Assembly (NCBI GenBank): GCA_030512295.1
Contig: JAULSR010000001.1
Location: 1,612,001-1,676,000 of the forward strand
Direction of reading: 5' to 3'
From: Bombardia bombarda
Taxonomy: Eukaryota > Ascomycota > Sordariomycetes > Sordariales > Lasiosphaeriaceae
DNA length: 64,000 bases
The translations under genes were made by a program, and so were the position numbers. The notes under the pieces were generated by a model. The model was not told the origin of the DNA. It made no database searches and saw only the letters and a list, made by a program, of their open reading frames with translations. Positions 11,235 to 19,868 of the stretch are shown here, piece after piece (the first letter of the stretch is position 1; each line of letters opens with the position of its first letter).

Positions 11235-11383
11235 CGAAGCGAATCCCAGTTCACATCTTCGTGGCCGCGGTCTTTCATGGCCGCGACCACTTGGTCTTGG
11301 ATCTCCTTCACGACCAGCGGCTGTACAGCAGTATACAACGCAACCAGAAGATCCGAGGTCGCTCCTTCTGCCCAACGAACCAT
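11235..11383 (-). CDS. Variable first exon V6 of the array
   Basis: 149 nt, starting ATG at 11383. It encodes VRWAEGATSDLLVALYTAV, then KEIQDQVVAAMKDRGHED and VNWDSLR. It ends CG|GTACGA, so joining to C1 reads SLRQHLQKL. Closest to V5 in its MKDRGHED versus MRDRGHDM region, which suggests a fairly recent tandem duplication. Confidence 0.8.
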
Positions 11384-11564
11384 ATTGAAAATTTCAAGGG
11401 GGTGATTAATGTTGTATGAGGAGTATAAAGACTTCGAGTTGGTGGAAATGGCAAGTTGAAGGAGTGACAAAAAGGATTGCGGGTGATGTGTGGGAAGAGA
11501 AATTAACAAGAGAGGAACCGATTAAAAAGGCCGAGTCTGATGAGCAGAAACCGCACTAACTCAC

Positions 11565-11731
11565 CTGATGCCCTCCCAGGTAAATTGCTGCCCCATCGCA
11601 GCCATAAAGGCCATGATGGTGTCTTTGTGCTTAGATGGTTGGCTTCCGGCCTCCAGCAGCGATTCTGCCAGAGCTCCACACAGAGCGGCGTGGGCATCAT
11701 CGTTCCACTTGGGCTCCTTCGCGCCGCTCAT
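11565..11731 (-). CDS. Variable first exon V7 of the array
   Basis: 167 nt, the longest and most distal V exon, starting ATG at 11731. It encodes SGAKEPKWNDDAHAALCGA, a longer first-to-second helix link, then FMAAMGQQFTWEGIR. It ends AG|GTGAGT, so joining to C1 reads GIRQHLQKL. That splice would remove about 2.2 kb and the six other V exons. A TATAAAA element is at 11903-11909, about 172 bp upstream. Confidence 0.8.
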
Positions 11732-12551
11732 GGTGCCGAATGTTTGGTCGCGTGATTGGTTGAAAAATGAGTTCAGATGGCAGTAATGAGTGTCTCAAGA
11801 GCTGGATTGACGAGGTTGTGGAAAGGTTGCTTGTTGTCGGAAATTGATGAGGTTGCGACGTAATGAGAGAGGTGTTGGGGGAAGGCGGTGCTGATGACGA
11901 TCTTTTATAGACAGCACTGGATCGTGCAACAAGGTCCCGCATCCGCTACCAGAGAACGTCCGCTCAGCTGGTGATCTTTCGGCGATGCCGCGGGGCTGTC
12001 TGATATCGCGGGGTAATGGCAGCCTAACTTATCTTTCGTCCGAGCATCTGCCTGGCAAACACCCGTATTCTTCTATGTGCCTTGTCAGCGCGGTTGCCGT
12101 CACTGCTCAGATTCCGGATTCCATTCACCAATCCATCAATCCATCCATGCAAATCCATCCGTAGATCCACCTCATCAAGTCGGACCCCCATCGACCTTCA
12201 AACCTCACTGGAGAAATGCAGTCACCAGTATAACAGACAGGGGAGTTATCCGCGAATGTGGGCAGTAAAACGGGGGGTATTATATCATACTATCCTTGAT
12301 ACCGAATCTACCAAAAAACCTTCGCACTGTTTGTTATACCGAATCCGAAACTCCGGATCCACGCCTGACCTGGACCCATCGTACACATACCGACACCAAC
12401 GCTGCAAACAGGATAGGTATGCCGGCGCAAGCCGACCAATATCGAGCATCACCGACATGAAGCCTAGCTCCCGAATGCATCTGCCCAGGCTTCATCGCAA
12501 TTGTTGTATTATTCGACCAAAGGAACTCGAGACTGGGTATAGGTCGCCCAT
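11732..12551. other. V7 promoter and 3' region of the next gene
   Basis: The left part is the V7 leader and promoter. The rest is the 3' side of the minus-strand gene ending at 12552. I looked for further V-like exons (ATG, Trp-rich start, phase-2 donor) and found none. Confidence 0.5.
11903..11909 (-). promoter_or_regulatory. TATA box upstream of V7
   Basis: TATAAAA lies about 172 bp before the V7 ATG and precedes a C/T- and CAA-rich leader typical of the other genes here. Confidence 0.45.
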
Positions 12552-13739
12552 CTAGGTCTCGCCATAGTTGAAGCTTGAGGAAACTTAGCGCTGCGCAAAG
12601 GTAGGTCAAGACATACATGACATGGAGGGTGGTAGAGTACTCACTCCGGTACATAAGCGTTTTCTGGCGTCGGGTTGTTGTGAGTAGTGAGGGCATTTAG
12701 CACTGCCTCGTCCTCCAGCGACGGGTCATGGCTCTCGTCTAGCCTCGGCCGCTTTGCGATGTGCTCTGAGTTCTCCAGATCTGGATCTACCAGGCCATCT
12801 CCATGCATAGACGTCTGTCCGGCAGACATGGACTGGGCCATGGAGAGAGGCGGCTGATCGTGTCCATCACCCATTGGAGCTGTAGGCACTCCGACAGGCC
12901 CGGAGCCAGGCATCATATGGTCGGCGGGCTCTCCACCGGGCGTGCTGGGGACATCGGAGCCCGGCCCAGGGGGGTAGCCGGAAACCGAGCCATCACCTTG
13001 GGAACCTTGGGACTGCTTCTTGGGCCGACCCCGACCTGGGCCGGGTCTGCGGGTGATTGGGTTTTGGGTTGGATCAACCTTCCTGGGGCTTTCAGTTGTG
13101 GGGGATGGTCCACTGGAGATATCCGACTTGTGTTGAGCTCGACGGAGACCTTGGAAATGCTGGCTGCATCATAGTTAGCACGAGATGCGTCGGATGGGAT
13201 AAGCAGAAAGCACGAAAAACACCAGCTAGAGACGAGGATGTTTGGGAAAGAAAGCAGCTTGTGATGATATCCCCTAGTGACATATACCACCATCCCAGGC
13301 TATCTCATGCTAGCTGCGCCTGGAGGACCCAACCCAGGCTGATGGTTATAAGACAGCGATGATGGCGGGTGATAAGATGGGATGGACACACGCACAAGAG
13401 ACAAGCCGAGCCGGCTTGGCTACGGTAACAACAGGACAGGTTCAAATCGTTGGGCGTCTGGAGCGACGACGACGACGACGACGACGACGACGGCAATGTT
13501 GAACAGCATATACAAGGCGCCAAAATATGTACAAGGAGGCGATATAAGGCAAAGCGAGACAAGACAACGTGTGTTAACAGGACTTACCGACATCCTTCAT
13601 TGGTGAAGCCATAGCCCAACGTCCGCATATGGTTGCCTATGGTGGTCCATTCCGACCCGCTGATGACGCCAATGTTTTTGACCGACAGGATGGTAAAGAA
13701 GAGGTCCTTGTCGGCCCGGTCATTCCAGTTCTTATTCAT
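12552..13739 (-). CDS. Conserved fungal nuclear protein related to the array domain
   Basis: Exons 13588-13739, 12645-13163 and 12573-12552 (22 nt) give 230 residues. Exon 1 encodes MNKNWNDRADKDLFFTILSV, then SEWTTIGNHMRTLGYGF and NEGCR; exon 2 opens QHFQGLRRAQ. The domain, its split point and intron phase are identical to the array's V/C1 junction. The rest is a Pro/Gly/Gln-rich linker with an AT-hook-like patch (RRPGPGRGRPKK), then an acidic tail with KRPRLDE. The 424-nt first intron is unusually long and carries a (GAC)n tract. As in C1, the apparent stop after YVPE overlaps a GTGAGT donor; splicing 71 nt gives YVPDFNYGET, which I prefer. If unspliced, the CDS ends at 12641 with 224 residues. 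I recall close relatives widely in Sordariomycetes, of unknown function. Confidence 0.78.
13464..13492. repeat. (GAC)n microsatellite in an intron
   Basis: About nine GAC units inside the 424-nt first intron of the gene at 12552-13739. Confidence 0.85.
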
Positions 13740-16153
13740 TGCGAACAGGGCGCGCCGGCGAGGATCAAGAGTCTATAGTAGTGGCCGTGGGAGTGGATTA
13801 GACGGGAGAAAATTGCTAAGGACTGCTAAGGAGGGATGGCAATTGCAGCTTGCGGAGTCGCGGGTGTCGCTCAACCCAAGCGGCCAGCACCTGCTACCGG
13901 GCTGAACATTCAACCGAGTCCGAGGAAGGTGGGGTGGAGCAGGAACCTAGGTACCTGTCCGAGCTTGTCTACCCGTTGGATCGAGTCTGTCCAATGAGGT
14001 GCCGTCCAATGGCAGCCGCAGCTTCCGCAGCCCCCCGAGCTTCCTCCCAGCCTGGGCGTAGCTTCCTTTTGAGGTGCAGCTTGGCAGCTCTCGAGGGAGA
14101 GTCGCACACCTCCTCCATTCAGTCAGAAGCCAATTAAAGTGCGCAACGAGGTGACGTCTCGATGATGCCTACGAATGCCTGAGGTTGAGGCCATCCAGGT
14201 GCAATCTCAGCCAGATAGGCCCACCCCCAACAGCTCGCACCCTCTGGTGTGATCAAGTGATTTGGCGCCATCGTCGCGAAACCTGGTCATACAGTGCCGA
14301 TTACGACGCGCTGCTAGCCCGTCACTTCCAACCTCCTCTTTTCCTTTCCATGAGCCAGCCGTGCCACGTTGGGCATCACCCATCACGACAAAGCCGCCAC
14401 TGGTCACTAAGAAGAGGGATTCGAACGCTTTTATCGGTCAAACCAAACTCCATCTTTATCTCAATTCCCAATTGCAAAAAAACTGTCCATCATAAAAAGT
14501 TTCGTATCAATTGAGCGCTTGGTGCTGAAATGCCTTAATTTTTGCACTTTCTAATAATCGACAGCGCCCGGGCCAAGCTGCCATAGCGGGGTGATGTCGC
14601 CCATGGTGCCTGCCTGTTCCATATCTGCCCTGGCGCTCGTAACTGCTCCCACTATTGCCGTCCTACATTACTCCTTCCGGGACCAGTCCAGTCAGCGGCG
14701 TCAGCTTGCAAAATTGCACATTGCAGACTTTAGTATCCCAAAAGGTACCTTCCCGTGCTGCCCTCCCACACCAACGTCGCCTGCTGCTGCATGTCTCGCA
14801 GTTTTTACTGAGGTTGCGGAACCAGCTTTCCACAGCCCGTTTCCAGTGCCTCATTTTGCCAATTAAAATACGGACGGACCAAGAGACACACACCCCTCTC
14901 CATCCCTCCAAGTCCTCCGCCCAACCACCCCAAATGCCTCAATTATGAATTGAGTGACTCACACGTCTCGATCTTCTTTTTTTTTCATCTCACCGTCCCT
15001 GAATTCTGAAGCGATCTTGCATGGCATCAGGGATGCGACCCGCTCGTCCAAACTGACGAAGGGCGGGCAAGGTTGGAAAGAGCAAGGCGTCTCCCCCCAG
15101 CCGACGCGGCGTCGCGCACGCTACCGCGTAAAGTGGTTGCAGATCCTTGCATTTCTCGCGTTCGCAAACCATCCAGTGCAAGGTTAGCCCTGCAAGATGG
15201 CGAGATGCACTCCCACCTTGGTCCTCCTCCTTGGTCACCTTCGTCATCCCCTGGGTGGGAGGTAATTCCAGAGACAGACCATCCTGAGATCGATGCTGCA
15301 GGAAGCAAACAAACCAGGCCGGTATTTCTTTTTTGGCGGGACAACCTAAGCTGAAGGCAACCAGCCTGGCGAACCACTATCGATCGACCACCATCTCAGG
15401 CATCCACCGCCACTTTTTTGTTGAGCCCGCCCGCACCCCCCTCCCATTCACTCTCCCCTTCCCCCTTCCCCCCAATCATGTACGTCGGTCGTCAGGCAAC
15501 CGTTTCCATAGCAGCAGCCATAAGGGGGTCGATCAAATAAAAAGACGAGAGTCCTCGGCGAAGGCTGCTGTAGTGGCGCTTATACCCTGCGCAGTCCTGC
15601 TTCTCTAGTTCTAGCAAACAACTGGTTGCAACTTGCTTCTTTTCGGGACCATTTGCGTCTAGCTGTTGCGTTGCAAGCCTTCTTATCCGAGTGGACATAG
15701 TCAGTTGTTGGAGTGCTGTGCCCGGTGAATGACCATCATCCACTCGGCTCGTTCCCGATTTAACAAGGACGCTGGTAGTGCCTCCGTAATGGGATTTTTC
15801 TTCCCCGGGCCCGCCTCAATTTCTCTTTTCTCTCCTCTTTACTCCCGCCTCGCGTACCTTTTTGTGGTGAAACAAGCGTATATTCGGGCAGCCTCATAGA
15901 TCAACACCGTCTGACAGTGACTCACCCCCCACACTCGAGCAACGACGCTCGATCGATGTAATTCTTGGCGTACGCACCCCTTTTGAGCAGGTTCACCGCT
16001 GTTGCTTTAGTTCTTATTGAGCCGCAATCCCCTCCCGACTATCCCACACGACTCTTTTCTCTCTCGGTCGGCTAGCTCCCGACCGCTCATTCACTCCTTT
16101 TAGACCGTCAGAGCAAAGCCCAGTTCGAGATCGCCCAGTTCAAAATCGCCAAC
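13740..16153. other. Intergenic, with long leader of the next gene
   Basis: No recognisable gene. The right ~600 bp is C/T-rich leader of the plus-strand gene starting at 16154. The rest holds only short overlapping open frames. A palindromic CCTAGGTACC-type motif occurs near 13946. Confidence 0.45.
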
Positions 16154-17094
16154 ATGTCTGCCAATGATAATGCCATGGCCAGGTTCCTGTTTGCGATTTT
16201 GCAGCAGAAGGACCTGAAGGATGTAGGTGTTTTCTGCGAGAGCACACTCTCTTTCGCACAGAGTGAGCGAGTGAGTGGATGACGACCGACTAACCTCCAA
16301 CCCAGATCGACTGGAACAAAGTCGCCCATAACCCGATCCTCACGCAGGAGATCAGCAACGGCCATGCGGCTCGCATGCGCTACTCGCGCTTCAGAGCCTC
16401 GATGCTCGGGCTTGAGCCTCAGCGCCGCAACCGCGTCAACCCCAACAGATCCCGAGTGTCGAAGAAGAAGAAGGACGAGCTGGTGAAGAAAGAGCAGCTC
16501 GCCTCCTCCCCCAACGCAAAACTCGACGACAGCACAATCCAACAACATGACGACAGCAACAGCAACAACAGAGCGTCGCCACCTGCCGCCCCCGGGTCCT
16601 CGTTGATGTCGATGTCGATGTCGCCACAGATCAAGGACGAGATGACGTTTGCGTCGCCCGAGTCTCAGTTTGGATTTCCAGCCTTGACGACGACTGCCAT
16701 GTCGGGAGCCCAAACCCACCACTCCCGAATGAACAACGCGAGACTTCTCACCCCGTGCAGCGACTCGGATGTGATGGCAGCCTCTGGAGGTGGCTTCTCT
16801 CCGACCCTCCAGACCGCCGACTACGACTTCTCCAGCCACCACCCCCACCATCAATCGCACTGTTTGCCCGACGGTGTTGCGTGGCATCATCACCATCATC
16901 ATGATGCGGCATACAACGGCTTCGCTGTCGACTACGGCCTGGATACATACTCGAGCGCGTTCGACGACAGTCACCCGGATCAACAACATGCTGCCGAGGA
17001 GCTGGGCGTGCACACTGCCATGATGAATGATGAGGAGGACAGCAGCGATGCTATGGTCAAGCGAGAGGAGTGGGATATGCACGGTTATCACTGA
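16154..17094 (+). CDS. Myb_DNA-bind_8-type protein
   Basis: Exons 16154-16222 and 16306-17094, joined in phase 0 by an 83-nt intron (GTAGGT donor, CCCAG acceptor), give 285 residues. The domain spans about residues 8-52: NAMARFLFAILQQKDLKD, then IDWNKVAHNP, and SNGHAARMRYSRFRASM. This is the clearest Myb_DNA-bind_8 match in the window; the family is fungal-specific and presumed to bind DNA. A basic patch (NRSRVSKKKKDE) follows as probable nuclear signal. The remainder is Ser/Asn/His-rich and disordered, with a His run (HHHHHHD) and an acidic end that includes MVKREEWDMHGYH, which contains a SUMO-site-like VKREE. Target genes cannot be inferred. Confidence 0.87.
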
Positions 17095-18868
17095 ACCATT
17101 GATGGGTTTGTTATATTACGTGACAGACAGTTCTGGAGATGCTACGTTTTTTTTGGTTTCTTTACAGGGTTGAAGGGGGGGCTAAAAGGAGTACTATTGG
17201 GGGATCTGTTTTGCTGGGGTACGATTTTTCTTTGCTTGATCGGTAATTTTTCTCTCTGTATGTGGGTGGTTTGTTTGCGCTGGAATCAACAGCTTTGTCT
17301 TTATTGTCTGGCTTGGATCTCTATTTGCCACACCAAGATTGGGAACTTATTTGCTTGTTGTTGTTGTTACTACACCTGCTGCCGCTGCTGCTAGAGTGGG
17401 CATCTCCTCTCTCCTATTGTTGGGCCTGCATCAGCTCGACCTTTTCGAGGCCATGTAATTATAGAGTGAACTACTAATGATGCTATGACCTATATCTATG
17501 TGTCTTCATGATCCAGTGGGTTATGGACTGTTAATGATGTTACGATGTATCTCTGTCTACGGGATCCAGTGGGCTGGGCTGAGAGTTTGCTGTTTTGTGA
17601 AGAGGTCAAGGGACCCATTCTGTCGGAGGTTTGCCCGGCACTGCTCTGGACAGACCGGAGCTTGCGGAGTGTTGCCTTGTTTGTGTCATTAAATATCTCG
17701 TCCGATCGAATCACAATGCTCCGGCCACCCTGCCTACAGGAAGGTGTCGTTAGCGTGTCCCCAGCCTTGATGAATCTTCCGGCATCGTGCTACTGATCGC
17801 CTGTCTTTGGGCGAAGACCGTAAGGAATTGCGAAACGCATTCTAGTGTTGAAGATGGCAAACACTGTGCGAATCCGGGGATGCAAGTACTCCCGTAGGGC
17901 AATATATGTTGCTCGATGGCCTGCGTTGAGGATCAGTCTTGATGAGAATACTAGCTATGATGGACATTCTTCTCGAGCGTTGCCTTTGAGATAACCTCAG
18001 TATCGTGATATCTATTGGCTGATGACACCATAGAAGTTGAGCAAATGCTGATCCGATGTCACATCTAACATATGTGTGGGGTTTCTATTGTTGTGTTGGG
18101 CCGGTATCGTTTCATGTCTTGGATGATATCAGCAAGCTGTTCATCTCATTCTCTACTCACATTGTATATACCTGTGATTGTGAATGCCGAATCTGGGACG
18201 CTGCTCGGGTGCGGGGGGACACTCACAGCAAACACAGCGACCTCTGGCAGGCGAGGAGCAGAACATCGTGCGGAAGCTCTCGAGACCTCGTCCATAAAAC
18301 CCTCGGTGCTGACCGTCCCTCTCCTGCCTTTCTTTTCCCTGCATCACACTTCTAAATTTCTCGACGGGATCTATACCGTTTTCTGACTTCTACTTCCTCA
18401 ACCGACTCACCACTCTCCTCAGGCCGCGACACGTTTCTCGTCACTTCGACATACTACCTTCTCGGTCACAATAGCAAAGCGCTACGGGTAAGTCTAGCGT
18501 TCTTTTCATGTTTGTCCACTGTTTCCCTCGCCCGCCTGTTCCCGCCCTGTAGGGCTGTTATGTCCAGCCACGTGGGGGTTGTTTTCACCTTGGCCTCACT
18601 CACACCATCCCTCCCGTCACTTCTCTGCTCAACCTTCGCACCGACATCAGCTTGAAGGCGGGCATCAACCCACAACGACTCTTAGTTCAACACCACCACC
18701 CCGCACCACACACCAATCGCTTCCTCCTTCGTCTCTTGTCCTCATTCGTTCTCCATTTTACCCATCAAGCAAACTCTGTCTGACAAAACAACAGTTAGGA
18801 CAGGTGATCACTTCAACGTCCCCCGACAAACCCACCCAGGCTTGACTGCGACATTCACACATCTCAAG
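17095..18868. other. Intergenic between two Myb-like genes
   Basis: This holds the 3' region of the gene ending at 17094 and a long leader/promoter for the gene at 18869. No exon supported. The last 500 bp are C/T-rich like the other leaders in the cluster. Confidence 0.5.
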
Positions 18869-19868
18869 ATGCCCCCGCACAAGACTCCCGAGATCTTAGA
18901 TGGCAGGCCCCAGCCAACCGCTCAGGAGGCAATACTTTTCTTCAGCATCATTCGCAACATGAAGACCAAGCCCGAGATTGACTGGAAAGCCGTTGCTCAA
19001 GAGGCTAAGCTTAAGAACGCCGAGACTGCCAAGGTGAGTTTGCCAGCTTTCGAGATTGATTCACATCGCCACCATCTAACCACTCACCTCTCAACAGGTC
19101 CGCTTTGGCCAGATTAAGCGCAAGCTGGGCATCGACAGCAACTCTAGCAGCGGCGACAACAGCAGCAGCGGTGGCGTTGCTGCACCCAAGACCAAAGCCA
19201 CCCCCAAAAAGGCGAGCGTCACCAAGAAGGTCCCCACGCCCAGACGTGCGAACACGAAGGCAACCAAGCCAACAGCTAGGACTGCTTTCAAGTCCTCGGC
19301 GACCGTTAAGACTGAGGACAGCGATGATGAGGTGCCCGTCGCGGCTGCTCCCAATGACGACGAAGACGACGACGATGAGGAGGACGACCACCACCCCCAG
19401 ACCAGCCCCGTCAAGCACGAAGTCGTCGACATCAACCGGGCCAACATCAGAAACATCCCCCGCGCCCGCCGCTCGCCGGCCATGCCTAAGAACAGCTCTA
19501 CCGCCAGCGCGCCTGTCGTGATGTCGCCGTCCAACAACTCCTCGCTTCCTCGCGACCATTACCACTCCGCGGACGCATACTCTGTCGACTACGGTAATGA
19601 CATGGCCACCAGCCAGCCCCAAGTCGACGTTATCGTTGACGACGAGGAGGACGACGACGACGCGGCCCTCGTGACTGCTCAGCTGAACCAGGAGGCCCAG
19701 GGAATGCAATTCCACGGCCAGATGCCCCAGCCTTATGCCAGCAGCATTTATGCCAGCAACCCCTATCTTCACGGCATGGCCACTCAACACGAGATGAACG
19801 GGCTTCCCAGCTACACCGGCATGTTTGACGACGCCGTCCAGTGGCACAACTTTGGTGGAGAGATTTGA
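18869..19868 (+). CDS. Myb_DNA-bind_8-type protein with acidic tail
   Basis: Exons 18869-19033 and 19098-19868, separated by a 64-nt phase-0 intron (GTGAGT donor, CAACAG acceptor), give 311 residues. The domain is at about residues 18-66: AQEAILFFSIIRNMKTKP, IDWKAVAQEAKLKNAETAK, then VRFGQIKRKLG. The intron falls in the last helix, as in the gene at 3140. A basic stretch (TKATPKKASVTKKVPTPRR) is followed by an Asp/Glu run, a VKHEVVD SUMO-like site and a His/Gln/Met-rich end. The tail order (basic, acidic, YSVDYG) parallels the gene at 16154 (AVDYGLD), so these two are probably paralogues. Function is inferred as DNA or chromatin binding. Confidence 0.85.

Larger units (their letters stand above)
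9049..11731 (-). other. Tandem alternative-first-exon array with shared constant exons
   Basis: Seven variable exons (V7 11565-11731, V6 11235-11383, V5 10819-10958, V4 10498-10655, V3 10237-10394, V2 9863-10008, V1 9482-9642) precede one constant part (C1 9129-9362, C2 9049-9064). Each V exon starts with ATG, encodes about 46-55 residues beginning with a conserved Trp region, and ends at a GT donor after two bases of a codon. C1 begins with the one base needed, then reads QHLQKLRRKE. The gaps between V exons (103-276 nt) are too short for each to own a C1-sized exon, and none contains a QHLQKL-like segment. The single good acceptor (GCTAAC branch point at 9383-9388, CAATAG at 9363-9368) lies before C1. 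I infer one promoter per V exon and splicing of whichever V is transcribed first to C1. Splicing itself is not observed. Confidence 0.8.

Noticed and set aside
9863..11731. V2-V7 as decayed partial duplicates (pseudo-exons)
   Set aside because: All seven keep open frames, start codons, donor sites and identical phase; decay would have broken some of these.
12509..12590. Alternative last exon (82 nt) for the gene at 12552-13739
   Set aside because: A 54-nt intron ending GCGCAG is possible, but it gives an unremarkable basic tail; the acceptor 17 bases further on gives the short acidic DFNYGET end, which resembles the array's short terminal exon.
14405..14425. GATTCGAACGC resembling a tRNA T-loop
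   Set aside because: Flanking bases cannot form the T stem or a cloverleaf on either strand.
16108..17091. 327-codon minus-strand frame
   Set aside because: Antisense shadow of the Myb-type gene at 16154-17094; no recognisable domain.
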